From Thalassospira lohafexi (GTDB taxonomy: Bacteria; Pseudomonadota; Alphaproteobacteria; Rhodospirillales; Thalassospiraceae): 64,000 bases of DNA. Numbering within the stretch: the stretch's first letter is position 1; the number at the start of each line of letters is the position of its first letter. This document shows positions 16,845 through 24,915 of the stretch, piece by piece. A model generated the notes under the pieces. That model saw only the letters and a list, made by a program, of their open reading frames with translations, was not told where the DNA came from and did no database searches. The position numbers were made by a program, and so were the translations under genes. The DNA lies in contig NZ_NXGX01000003.1 of NCBI RefSeq assembly GCF_002844275.1, positions 353,549 through 417,548 of the forward strand, read 5' to 3'.

Positions 16845-17954
16845 TTATGCGCCGCCAGGTTGCTTGGCAACTGCACAGGAATGTTCGTCCGGGCACCACC
16901 AACCGCGCGTTTCAACCGTGTAATCATCCGATCCGTTTTGATCGAGTTCAACTTGCGTTTGTTTCACAACCGAAACCAACCCGTTAATGAACTTCGGATG
17001 TGAGCACACGGTGCGGACCCGTTCATAGATCGGCACGTTTTTCTCATGCGCCAGTTCGCCGTATTCGATATCAAGCTCAACCAGCGTTTCGGAATGCTCG
17101 GTGACAAAGGCAATCGGCACAATCACAAGCCCGACACCTTCTTTGCCGGCTCGCTCGATCTCGGTTTCGGTCGACGGACCAATCCATTCCATCGGCCCAA
17201 CCCGGCTTTGATAGCAAACCTTCCAGTCGAGGCCCTCAATCGCGAGTTTCTCAACAACCGCGGCAGAGGTTTTTTCAATCTGCGACTGATAGGGATCACC
17301 GCGCTTGGTGATCACCGCCTTGGGCACACCATGGGCTGAGAACAACAACCGTGGAGCGGCAATACCAAGTTCTTTGGCCTTTGCCACCGCCGTATCATAA
17401 CCGGTTTTGATCATCTCGGCCGAGGCATCGATAAAGCCCGGATTGGTCGGATAACAACACGCGGTTTTAATCGGCGCGCTTAGCCCCACCTTATGGCACG
17501 CCCGTTTCCAATCCTTGACCGACGATCCGCTGGTCGTGGTTGAAAACTGCGGATACAGCGGAAGCAGAATTTGTTCATCCGCGCCCCATGCCTTGACCTC
17601 GGCAGCCGTCTGATCGGCAAACGGCTTCCAATAGCGCATGGCAATGAAGCAGCGATTTTCGTACTTGGTATCACCCTCATCGGCATTCAACGCCGCCTGA
17701 AGGGCATCTGCCTGTTCCTGGGTCAATTCCAGAAGTGGTGATTTACCCCCGATATGGGCATAGATTTCCTGTGCGACCGGCGCGCGCCGATGCGAAATCA
17801 ATTTGGCCAGCAAATATCGAAACGGGTTCGGCAGGCTGATAATCGCCGGGTCATTGAACAGATTGAACAAAAACGGCTCGACCGCTTCCGGGCTGTCCGG
17901 CCCACCGAGATTGAAAAGAACAATAGCGCGTTTCTTACGCGTCGTTTCGGACAT
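16845..17954 (-). CDS. hemH: ferrochelatase
   Basis: Ferrochelatase inserts Fe2+ into protoporphyrin IX to make heme. The 369-residue protein has RAIVLFNLGGPDSPEAVEPFL at the start, YPQFSTTTSGS, the catalytic His in LLFSAHGVP (about residue 212) and the Glu region FVTEHSETLVELDIEY (about 287). The C-terminus is longer than minimal forms and Cys-bearing (WWCPDEHSCAV), with another Cys at VCSHPKF, as in ferrochelatases with a 2Fe-2S cluster. Cluster binding is inferred. It precedes hemJ on the same strand with about 125 bp between. Confidence 0.95.
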   Translation of the reverse strand: MSETTRKKRAIVLFNLGGPDSPEAVEPFLFNLFNDPAIISLPNPFRYLLAKLISHRRAPVAQEIYAHIGGKSPLLELTQEQADALQAALNADEGDTKYENRCFIAMRYWKPFADQTAAEVKAWGADEQILLPLYPQFSTTTSGSSVKDWKRACHKVGLSAPIKTACCYPTNPGFIDASAEMIKTGYDTAVAKAKELGIAAPRLLFSAHGVPKAVITKRGDPYQSQIEKTSAAVVEKLAIEGLDWKVCYQSRVGPMEWIGPSTETEIERAGKEGVGLVIVPIAFVTEHSETLVELDIEYGELAHEKNVPIYERVRTVCSHPKFINGLVSVVKQTQVELDQNGSDDYTVETRGWWCPDEHSCAVAKQPGGA

Positions 17955-18130
17955 TTGGCGTATCCTTCATGGCGTTTTGACCAGTTCCCGACAAACTGGA
18001 AATCTTGATCACTGGATAAACCCGTCCCGCTCCAAAGGCCTATTCTGGTCAAACAAGCCGCGGACGCAACGGAATTAACCCACTATACGCATTGAATTTT
18101 CCAATCGATTTGATTGATTTCAAAAATCAC

Positions 18131-18186
18131 AAAATAAAACGCAGTTATTTCAGTCCATTCATCGCCGGACGGCTGAAATAACTGCG
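18131..18186 (-). terminator. intrinsic terminator of hemE
   Basis: A perfect 14-bp stem (18140-18153 with 18173-18186) and a 19-nt loop sits just after the hemE stop and is followed on the minus strand by TTTTATTTTG. Confidence 0.85.
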
Positions 18187-18194
18187 TGCAGGTC

Positions 18195-19229
18195 TTATTG
18201 GCTACGGATGAATTTCACCAACTTATCGACATTATCGGGCGAGGTTTCCGGGGTAATGCCGTGGCCAAGATTGAAAATAAACGGCCCGTTTTTCAACGTT
18301 TCAAGGATACGGCGCGTTTCATCAATCATCTCATCACCACCAGTGATCAAATACATCGGATCAAGGTTACCCTGCACCGGACCAAGCTTCTGAAGGTTTT
18401 CCGCGACCCATTTCAACGGCACACCACTATCAAGCCCAACCGCAGTCACACCTGTTTGTTGCTTGAAATCAATCATGTGCAATCCGGCACCACGCGGAAA
18501 GCCAATGATCGGCAAATCCGGATGAACGGCGCGCAAACTGGCGACAATCTTTTTGGTCGGCTCAATCACCCAGCGTTTAAAGCCGTTCTCCGACAAAACG
18601 CCACCCCAGGTTTCAAACAGCTGGATGCATTCCGCCCCGGCCTCAACCTGTTTGAGCAAATATTGCGTTGTCGCCTCAACCACAATATCAATCAGCTGGT
18701 CAAACCCTTTGGGATCGCCATAGGCAAACCGACGGATATTGGCAAAATCCTTACTGCCTTTGCCTTCGACCATATAGGTCGCCACGGTCCACGGACCTCC
18801 TGCGAACCCAATGAGGGCGGTATGGTCGGGAATGGCGTCAGAAAGCTTTGAAACGGTCTCATAGATGGGTCCAAGCGATGCATGAATGCCATCAATCGAC
18901 AATCTGCCAAGGCCTGAAGCATCACGGATGGGCTCAAGCTGTGGGCCTTCACCCTGCTTGAAGGCCAAATGCTGTCCAAGTGCCTTCGGAATAACGAGGA
19001 TATCGGAGAACAGAATTGCCGCATCGAAGTCATAGCGCCGAAGCGGCTGCAACGTGACTTCGCAGGCAAGATCAGGATTGTAGCAAAGATCAAGGAACGA
19101 CCCTGCCTCGGCACGTGTCGCACGGTATTCCGGAAGATAGCGACCGGCTTGGCGCATCAGCCAGATGGGTGGCACCGGCAGTGTTTCACCATTCAGGGCA
19201 CGCAAGAAAGTCTTATTCGAATTGGGCAT
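18195..19229 (-). CDS. hemE: uroporphyrinogen decarboxylase
   Basis: HemE decarboxylates uroporphyrinogen III to coproporphyrinogen III in the cytosol. The 344-residue sequence has both family signatures: [17 protein letters not shown] (about residues 19-35) and [16 protein letters not shown] (about 135-150). [21 protein letters not shown] and [12 protein letters not shown] are also present. AGGAAA precedes the ATG; the frame is open 51 codons further upstream but reaches toward the oriC region and is not hemE-like. hemE beside oriC is a known arrangement in alphaproteobacteria such as Caulobacter and Rickettsia. Confidence 0.96.
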   Translation of the reverse strand: MPNSNKTFLRALNGETLPVPPIWLMRQAGRYLPEYRATRAEAGSFLDLCYNPDLACEVTLQPLRRYDFDAAILFSDILVIPKALGQHLAFKQGEGPQLEPIRDASGLGRLSIDGIHASLGPIYETVSKLSDAIPDHTALIGFAGGPWTVATYMVEGKGSKDFANIRRFAYGDPKGFDQLIDIVVEATTQYLLKQVEAGAECIQLFETWGGVLSENGFKRWVIEPTKKIVASLRAVHPDLPIIGFPRGAGLHMIDFKQQTGVTAVGLDSGVPLKWVAENLQKLGPVQGNLDPMYLITGGDEMIDETRRILETLKNGPFIFNLGHGITPETSPDNVDKLVKFIRSQ

Positions 19230-19379
19230 CTGGTTTCCTGTTTCTCTGTCCCGATCGGTTTTTATCGCTGACCAAGGCCTGACCCCCGGGCTCAGTGCCC
19301 GTGGCTCAGATTTTGATCTTCTGACCCCGTTAATTTTGTCCTGTGGCCTTGGCCGGGACGTTTTCCACGTTCTGCCTAC

Positions 19380-19915
19380 CAAACCCTTATTTAATTAAAA
19401 AGGATGTTGTTTGTAGGTGGATACCTGTGGATAACAGGGATTAAATTTAACGCACAGTTTATTCACAATTCGACTCGGGAAAAATGATCCATCTCAAGCG
19501 GTCTTGGGGAAAACTGGGGACGACTCCGAACGACTCCCAGACTCTGCCTTGGGATAAGCTCGTTTTGAAGAGTGGGGATAACGTGGATAAAGCTGGTTTT
19601 TGCCTCTTTATCCCTGCTATTACGGGAAAAAATAATCAGTTATCCCGCTCGGGACAGAGGGTATGAGAAACTTTGTATGACGGGGAGGATAAATCCTGTG
19701 GAAAAAATGGACCCGGAGTCGCACCCGTTATCCACATTAATCCACAGGGGCGACTCCGTACCCCTAACTCCGGGTTGGACGAATATGCCTTATCCATCCG
19801 TCTAGTGATCGAAATATCGAACACCTAAAATAAAGAGTGCAAAAATCGCTTGGGCGGCAAAAAGTGGATAACTACGTGCTTGCATCGCTAAAAATCGCCA
19901 AAAGACGGATGGGCC
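19380..19915. other. oriC: chromosomal replication origin (oriC)
   Basis: The gap between divergent hemE and ppsR contains two perfect DnaA boxes, 19426-19434 (minus) and 19728-19736 (plus), and five boxes with one mismatch: 19459-19467 (plus), 19573-19581 and 19582-19590 (minus, contiguous), 19738-19746 (plus) and 19863-19871 (minus). AT-rich tracts at 19387-19403 and 19438-19450 could be unwinding sites. Six GACTC/GAGTC (GANTC) sites lie at 19472, 19522, 19532, 19540, 19716 and 19752. A 9-bp inverted repeat CGGAGTCGC/GCGACTCCG flanks two of the DnaA boxes. No ORF is supported here. Confidence 0.88.
19714..19758. repeat. 9-bp inverted repeat enclosing two DnaA boxes
   Basis: CGGAGTCGC (19714-19722) and GCGACTCCG (19750-19758) are perfect inverted repeats. 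Between them lie TTATCCACA and TAATCCACA in tandem, one base apart. Each arm contains a GANTC methylation target. Confidence 0.75.
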
Positions 19916-20740
19916 ATGGCCGAAACAGATAAAATTTTCCATCTTCATCTGGTTTCCGATTCCACCGGCGAAACGGTTGACGGGGTGGCACGGGCCTGTA
20001 TTGCCCAGTTTCCTGATGTCCGGGCCCATGAACATGTCTGGTCGCTGATCAGAACCGACGCCCAGCTGGCGCGCGTCTTGGCCGATATTGAACGCAATCC
20101 GGGCATTGTCCTTTACACCGTGTTTGACAGCGAAATCCGCCGCAAACTCGAAGAAGGCTGTCGCCGTTTACAAGTTCCGCACAGCCACGTCCTTGATAAT
20201 ACCGTGACCATGATGGCCGGTTATTTGGGGCAGCAATCACGCGGCCGCACGGGCGCACTTCATAAAATGGACGAGGAATATTTCAGCCGGATCGAGGCCA
20301 TTGATTACACCCTGTCGCATGATGACGGGCAGTCTGGCTGGGATCTGGAAGAAGCCGATGTGGTGATTGTTGGTGTTTCGCGCACGTCAAAAACCCCGAC
20401 CTCGGTCTATCTGGCCAATCGCGGCATCAAAACCGCCAATATTCCGTTTGTGCCGGGCTGTCCGCTGCCGCCCGATCTTGATCAGCTTAAAAAGCCGCTG
20501 ATTGTTGGTTTGATCAAGGATGTCGATCAGCTGGTGTCGATCCGCAAAAACCGCCTGCGCCAAATCGACCGCGGCGAGGGCGGGGATTATGTCGACCCGG
20601 TTGCCGTGCGTGATGAAGTCCATCAGGCGCGGCGCTATTTTACCGATCGCAGTTGGAAGATTATCAATGTAACCCGCCGCTCCATCGAAGAAACGGCTGC
20701 CATGATCATGGCGACCATGTATGACCGGCGCGGTCATTAG
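19916..20740 (+). CDS. ppsR: PEP synthase / pyruvate phosphate dikinase regulatory protein (DUF299)
   Basis: This family carries out ADP-dependent phosphorylation and Pi-dependent dephosphorylation of a Thr in PEP synthetase or pyruvate phosphate dikinase, switching it off and on. The 274-residue protein begins FHLHLVSDSTGETVDGVARAC, and its P-loop is GVSRTSKTPTSVYLA (about residues 150-164). It ends with SWKIINVTRRSIEETAAMI, a typical C-terminus. It is the first gene to the right of oriC, as in several alphaproteobacteria (RP001 position in Rickettsia). The target enzyme is not in the window. Confidence 0.93.
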   Translation: MAETDKIFHLHLVSDSTGETVDGVARACIAQFPDVRAHEHVWSLIRTDAQLARVLADIERNPGIVLYTVFDSEIRRKLEEGCRRLQVPHSHVLDNTVTMMAGYLGQQSRGRTGALHKMDEEYFSRIEAIDYTLSHDDGQSGWDLEEADVVIVGVSRTSKTPTSVYLANRGIKTANIPFVPGCPLPPDLDQLKKPLIVGLIKDVDQLVSIRKNRLRQIDRGEGGDYVDPVAVRDEVHQARRYFTDRSWKIINVTRRSIEETAAMIMATMYDRRGH

Positions 20741-20774
20741 AAAACCTGCTTTGATCCGAAACTCTATATCCGGA

Positions 20775-20790
20775 CACTCTATATAGAGTG
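20775..20790. promoter_or_regulatory. 16-bp palindrome before maf, with an extra half-site
   Basis: CACTCTATATAGAGTG is a perfect palindrome 32 bp before the maf start. A second ACTCTATAT half-site begins at 20761. It may be an operator, or part of a promoter with TATAT. Confidence 0.4.
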
Positions 20791-20821
20791 ACGCAAAATT
20801 CTTGAATTTGGGAAGTACCGC

Positions 20822-21421
20822 ATGAACCACCGCCTCATTCTGGCCTCCAGCAGCAAAACCCGCCACGCCATGCTTAAAAATGCCGGGGTCGATTGCGATG
20901 CCATTGCCTCGATGATTGACGAGGAAGGCTATAAACAATCAATGAAGGCCGAGGGTGCCAATGCGGCGCAAGCCGCCGAAACACTGGCGGAAATGAAGGC
21001 GCTGCGCATGTATCGCCAGCAACCCGACGGCATTGTGATTGCCGCCGATCAGATGCTCGAATGCAATGGCATCTGGTTTGATAAGCCCAAAGACCGCGAC
21101 AATACCCGCGCACAGCTTCTGGCCCTGCGCGGTAAAACCCATCAATTGGTCTCAGCCGCTGTTATATATAAAGAAGGCTCACGCATATGGGGCACGATTG
21201 ATACCGCCCATCTGACCATGCGCAATTTCACCGAAGAATGGCTTGATTGGTATCTTGATGCCGCGGGCGAGGACATCTTTGACTGTGTCGGCGGTTATCA
21301 GCTTGAAGGCATCGGTGCCCAGCTGTTTACCGAGGTGCGCGGTGATTACTTTACCGTTCTGGGCTTGCCCCTCTTGCCCCTGATCGGTTTTTTGCGTGAT
21401 CATGGTGTTCTGAAAGCTTAA
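20822..21421 (+). CDS. maf: Maf-like nucleotide pyrophosphatase
   Basis: Maf proteins hydrolyse non-canonical or pyrimidine nucleoside triphosphates to monophosphates. The 199-residue protein begins MNHRLILASSSKTRHAMLKNAG, the phosphate-binding segment. It has the E/K region ETLAEMKAL, the catalytic Asp region IVIAADQMLEC (about residue 75), and GGYQLEGIGAQLFTEVRGDYFTVLGLPLLPL near the end. The SPRR-type motif is altered to SSKTR, seen in some alphaproteobacterial members. It lies between ppsR and aroE, all rightward. Confidence 0.9.
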   Translation: MNHRLILASSSKTRHAMLKNAGVDCDAIASMIDEEGYKQSMKAEGANAAQAAETLAEMKALRMYRQQPDGIVIAADQMLECNGIWFDKPKDRDNTRAQLLALRGKTHQLVSAAVIYKEGSRIWGTIDTAHLTMRNFTEEWLDWYLDAAGEDIFDCVGGYQLEGIGAQLFTEVRGDYFTVLGLPLLPLIGFLRDHGVLKA

Positions 21422-21471
21422 TAATAGCAGTGGCATAGAATAAAAAACCATCAGGCAGGAACACCATCGTC

Positions 21472-22338
21472 ATGACATCACGCATTCCTTATCGCACCCT
21501 TTCGGGCAATTCGCGTCTGGCCGGTGTCATGGGCTGGCCCGTCTCGCATTCCAAATCGCCGCGTTTGCATGGCTACTGGCTGGCGAAATACGGTATTGAT
21601 GGCAGCTATATGCCGCTGCCGGTTGAGCCGAAAAACTTTCAGGCCGCGCTGAATTCCCTGCGCAATCTTGGGTTTTCCGGGGTTAATGTCACCATTCCGC
21701 AAAAGGAAATGGCGATGCCTGAATGTGATGAATTGTCTGAACGTGCCCGGCGCATCGGGGCGGTCAATACCGTCACCTTTGCCAAGGATGGCCGGATGCT
21801 GGGCGATAACACCGACGGGTTCGGTTTTATCGAAAACCTGCGTCAGGAAGCCCCCGATATCGCATTTTGTTCCGGCCCGGCGGTGGTGCTGGGGGCAGGT
21901 GGGGCGTCGCGGGCGGTTTTGGTTGCCCTGCTTGATGAAGGCAGCCCGGAAATCCGCATTGCCAACCGGACCCGCAAACGGGCTGATGATTTGGCCGCGG
22001 AAATCAACGATCCGCGCATTACCGTGATCGATTGGCCGGTCGCGCCGACCGCATTGGAAAACGCATCACTTGTCGTCAATACCACAAGCCTTGGCATGGT
22101 CGGCCAACCCGCCCTTGAAATTGATCTGACAGGATTGCCGCAATCCGCCCTTGTCACTGATATTGTCTATGCACCGCTGATGACCGATTTGCTGATGCAG
22201 GCCAAAAAACGCGGTAACCCGATTGTCGATGGTCTGGGCATGTTGCTGCATCAGGCCCGGCCAGGCTTCCATCGCTGGTTTGGAATTGATCCTGAAGTGA
22301 CACAAGAACTGCGCGACTTTGTCTTATCGCCTGATTAA
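21472..22338 (+). CDS. aroE: shikimate dehydrogenase
   Basis: AroE reduces 3-dehydroshikimate to shikimate with NADPH for aromatic amino-acid synthesis. The 288-residue protein has the shikimate site MGWPVSHSKSPRLHGYW (about residues 20-36), the catalytic Lys in VTIPQKEMAM (about 74), NTDGFGF, the NADP loop VVLGAGGASRAVL (about 140-152), and a final DGLGMLLHQARPGFHRWFG. All key residues appear intact. It is followed 21 bp later by coaE, so they are probably cotranscribed. Confidence 0.95.
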   Translation: MTSRIPYRTLSGNSRLAGVMGWPVSHSKSPRLHGYWLAKYGIDGSYMPLPVEPKNFQAALNSLRNLGFSGVNVTIPQKEMAMPECDELSERARRIGAVNTVTFAKDGRMLGDNTDGFGFIENLRQEAPDIAFCSGPAVVLGAGGASRAVLVALLDEGSPEIRIANRTRKRADDLAAEINDPRITVIDWPVAPTALENASLVVNTTSLGMVGQPALEIDLTGLPQSALVTDIVYAPLMTDLLMQAKKRGNPIVDGLGMLLHQARPGFHRWFGIDPEVTQELRDFVLSPD

Positions 22339-22359
22339 GCATTCAAGAGTAATCTTATT

Positions 22360-22944
22360 ATGATAATAATGGGACTTACCGGGTCCATCGGGATGGGAAA
22401 ATCAACCGCGGCCGGGATGTTTCGCTATCTCGGTGTGCCGGTCCATGACGCCGATGCCACCAGCCATGATTTGATGGCACCAAAAGGTGCGGCTTTTGAT
22501 CTGATTGCCCAAGCTTTTCCGGGTATCATCCGCAATGGCCGGATTGACCGAAAGCTCCTCAGCAAAAAGGCCTTTGCCGATCCGGGTGTTTTGCGCACCC
22601 TGGAAAAAATCCTTCATCCCTTGATCCGGGCAGCCGAAATCCGGTTCTTGCATCAACAACGATCCCTTGGCCGCCACCTTGTGGTGCTTGATATCCCGCT
22701 TCTGTTTGAAACCGGTGGGCAAAACCGCTGTGATAGTGTTGCGGTGGTATCCGCCCCGGCATTCATTCAACGCCAACGTGTCATGCGTCGAGAAGGGATG
22801 ACGCCGAGCAAATTTTCCGCCATCCTGTCAAAACAGATGCCTGATTTTGAAAAACGACAGCGCGCTGATTTTATCATCCCGACAGGGCTGGGGCGTGCCG
22901 TGACGTTTGACCATATTTGCGGAATTTGTGCCCAATTTTTGTGA
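22360..22944 (+). CDS. coaE: dephospho-CoA kinase
   Basis: CoaE phosphorylates dephospho-CoA, the last step to coenzyme A. The 194-residue P-loop kinase begins MIIMGLTGSIGMGKSTAAGMF (Walker A). HDADATSHDLM binds the acceptor, HPLIRAAE and VLDIPLLFETGGQNRCD follow, and the LID region has RQRVMRREGMT. AAGAG lies upstream of the ATG. Its stop falls in a short tandem repeat that leads into dnaQ, and the coaE-dnaQ pair is conserved in alphaproteobacteria. Confidence 0.94.
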   Translation: MIIMGLTGSIGMGKSTAAGMFRYLGVPVHDADATSHDLMAPKGAAFDLIAQAFPGIIRNGRIDRKLLSKKAFADPGVLRTLEKILHPLIRAAEIRFLHQQRSLGRHLVVLDIPLLFETGGQNRCDSVAVVSAPAFIQRQRVMRREGMTPSKFSAILSKQMPDFEKRQRADFIIPTGLGRAVTFDHICGICAQFL

Positions 22945-22971
22945 CCCTCTATGACCCTCTATGACCCTCGG
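22942..22971 (+). repeat. 10-bp tandem repeat, about three copies
   Basis: The unit TGACCCTCTA occurs twice in a row and is followed by a degenerate third copy TGACCCTCGG. The first unit starts with the coaE stop codon. The repeat sits between coaE and dnaQ. Confidence 0.8.
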
Positions 22972-22981
22972 ACCCTGATAC

Positions 22982-23686
22982 ATGCGTGAAATCGTCCTCG
23001 ATACTGAAACCACCGGTCTTGACCCGTATTCCGACCATCGTTTGGTGGAAATTGGCTGTATCGAACTGATCAATCACATGCCCACCGGGCGTCAGTATCA
23101 CCAATATATCAACCCGCAACGCCCGATGCCCAAAGAAGCCTTCGACGTGCACGGGCTTGGCGATGATTTCCTGAAAGACCAGCCGGTCTTTGCCGAGGTT
23201 GCCGATGATTTCATCGAATTTATTGGCGATGATTCGGTTCTGGTCATTCACAATGCGCCCTTTGATATGAAGTTCCTCAATGCGGAACTTGGCTGGTTGA
23301 ACAAACCCAAAATTCCCATGGAGCGCGCCCTTGATACCGTGCAAATGGCGCGCAAAAAATTCCCGGGCTCCCCGGTCAGCCTTGATGCGCTGTGTCGACG
23401 GTTCAAGATTGATAACTCCAACCGGACCCTGCACGGCGCCCTGCTTGATTCCGATCTTCTGGCGGTGGTCTATCTTGAACTTCTCGGCGGGCGTCAGCAC
23501 GGCCTGTCGCTTGATCCCAATGCACGCGGCGATGATGACGACGGCGCGGAACGCGTTCTGGGGCCAAAGGAAAACCGTCTGGAACCACGCCCGCACGTGA
23601 TCAGTGACACTGAGCTTGCCGCCCACAAGGCCTATATCGAAAGCAAGGTTATCGATGCGGTGTGGCTAAAAACAAAAGAGGCGTGA
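22982..23686 (+). CDS. dnaQ: DNA polymerase III epsilon subunit (proofreading exonuclease)
   Basis: This is the 3'-5' exonuclease of the replicative polymerase. The 234-residue protein has ExoI DTETTGLDP (about residues 7-15), ExoII VLVIHNAPFDMKFLN (about 92) and ExoIII HGALLDSDLLAVVYLELL with the acidic and His residues in place. A linker of acidic residues (GDDDDG) precedes the C-terminal tail, which contacts the alpha subunit. It follows coaE by 37 bp. HolA, another Pol III holoenzyme subunit, is encoded near 43 kb. Confidence 0.95.
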   Translation: MREIVLDTETTGLDPYSDHRLVEIGCIELINHMPTGRQYHQYINPQRPMPKEAFDVHGLGDDFLKDQPVFAEVADDFIEFIGDDSVLVIHNAPFDMKFLNAELGWLNKPKIPMERALDTVQMARKKFPGSPVSLDALCRRFKIDNSNRTLHGALLDSDLLAVVYLELLGGRQHGLSLDPNARGDDDDGAERVLGPKENRLEPRPHVISDTELAAHKAYIESKVIDAVWLKTKEA

Positions 23687-23687
23687 T

Positions 23688-24623
23688 GTGATTAATCGCT
23701 TTTCACGGTGGGCAATTCGGTCGAACGGATGGTGTTGGTATCGTGTGAAGGCTGTTTTTACGTCTCTGTGTGTTCTGGCGATTTTAAATCCAGCCATCGC
23801 CACTGCTGAAGACGATCCGCTGGGCAATCCCGTGTCGGGGTTTGACGGAACCTATAAAATCCATCTGTCTGAAAACCCCAAAGTCAGATCATCGGGCCGT
23901 CCCGAACCTGGTTATTTTGACAGTCTTGTCACTGAAGTTTTCAAAAAGGCCGGAATCCCGAGCCAGCTGGTCGCGCAAGTCCCGTGGAAACGGGTGATGG
24001 AACTGGCAACCAAAGACGCTGGTCACGTCATTTATCCCACCACACGCACAGAATCGCGCGAAGATGCCTTTAACTGGGTTGGCCCGATCAGCCGGACAAT
24101 CTGGAACTTATACGGGATTTCGACCAAAAACTGGGGCGAACTGGGGTTTGAACGGGTGTTAAGCGAAGCCCGGATCGGTGTGTTGTTGGGATCGGCCCGC
24201 GAAGGATATCTGCAGCAACGCGGTGCGGCGCAATTGATCTTGGTCCCGCGTGAAGAATTACTGTTGCCGATGTTGCTGGCCGATCGGGTCGATCTGATTG
24301 CCATCGGCGGCAATATTTTGCGTCATTATATTGACGCCATCGACATCAGTGATACGCCCGGAAAACTGCCAAAAATTGATGGGGCATTGGCCTATCGCAG
24401 TTGTTATCTCTATGCCGCCGTCAGTGGTGATGTGCCAGACCGCGATATTCAAAAACTGCAACAGCAGCTTGATGATTTCAAACGCGATGGATTTTTTGTT
24501 GAAAACCGCCGCAATCACGGCCTGTCGACCAATCAGTCAGGGTCGTTCCTAAGTGCCATGCTCGATCTTGATAATAACGGTGTCAGCTGTGTCGATCTGA
24601 ACGGCGATGGCGACGACGACTAG
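23688..24623 (+). CDS. periplasmic solute-binding-like protein (SBP_bac_3 type)
   Basis: A GTG start one base after the dnaQ stop gives 311 residues, with AAAAGAGG upstream. A signal peptide (about residues 18-41, ending ATAEDD) leads to a type-II periplasmic binding fold: GYFDSLVTEVFKKAGI, QVPWKRVMELATKDAGHVIYPTTRT, IGVLLGSAREGYLQ and LLADRVDLIAIGG. These solo proteins often sense amino acids or similar ligands. No transporter genes adjoin. The C-terminus ends DLDNNGVSCVDLNGDGDDD, an Asp-rich EF-hand-like motif that is unusual for the family. Confidence 0.75.
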   Translation: MINRFSRWAIRSNGWCWYRVKAVFTSLCVLAILNPAIATAEDDPLGNPVSGFDGTYKIHLSENPKVRSSGRPEPGYFDSLVTEVFKKAGIPSQLVAQVPWKRVMELATKDAGHVIYPTTRTESREDAFNWVGPISRTIWNLYGISTKNWGELGFERVLSEARIGVLLGSAREGYLQQRGAAQLILVPREELLLPMLLADRVDLIAIGGNILRHYIDAIDISDTPGKLPKIDGALAYRSCYLYAAVSGDVPDRDIQKLQQQLDDFKRDGFFVENRRNHGLSTNQSGSFLSAMLDLDNNGVSCVDLNGDGDDD

Positions 24624-24828
24624 ACCGCCAATTTGGGTGCGTTTTGTTTGACTAAAAATCTTCAAACAGGCGTGGCATCAGCACGCGAAAGGCTTTATGC
24701 CTTTGCAAACTGATACCGGGTCTGAGGCGGTTTTCAATTCAAACCCCTTGGTCTAACGGCTTCTTATCCTGTGACAGGCAGCGTATTTTCTTGAAAACCA
24801 TGGGGTTTTTGCGGGAAAATTGCGCCGG

Positions 24829-24876
24829 GCACAGGAATTGGCACAGGAATTGGCACAGGAATGGGCACAGCAATGG
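24829..24876 (+). repeat. 12-bp tandem repeat, four copies
   Basis: GCACAGGAATTG is repeated twice exactly, then twice with one or two changes (GCACAGGAATGG and GCACAGCAATGG). It ends 39 bp before the smr start, in the untranslated leader. An in-frame reading would give repeated AQEL/AQEW. Confidence 0.85.
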
Positions 24877-24915
24877 GCCGCAGCAGAGCGCACTAAGGTT
24901 AATCGATCTGGTCCG

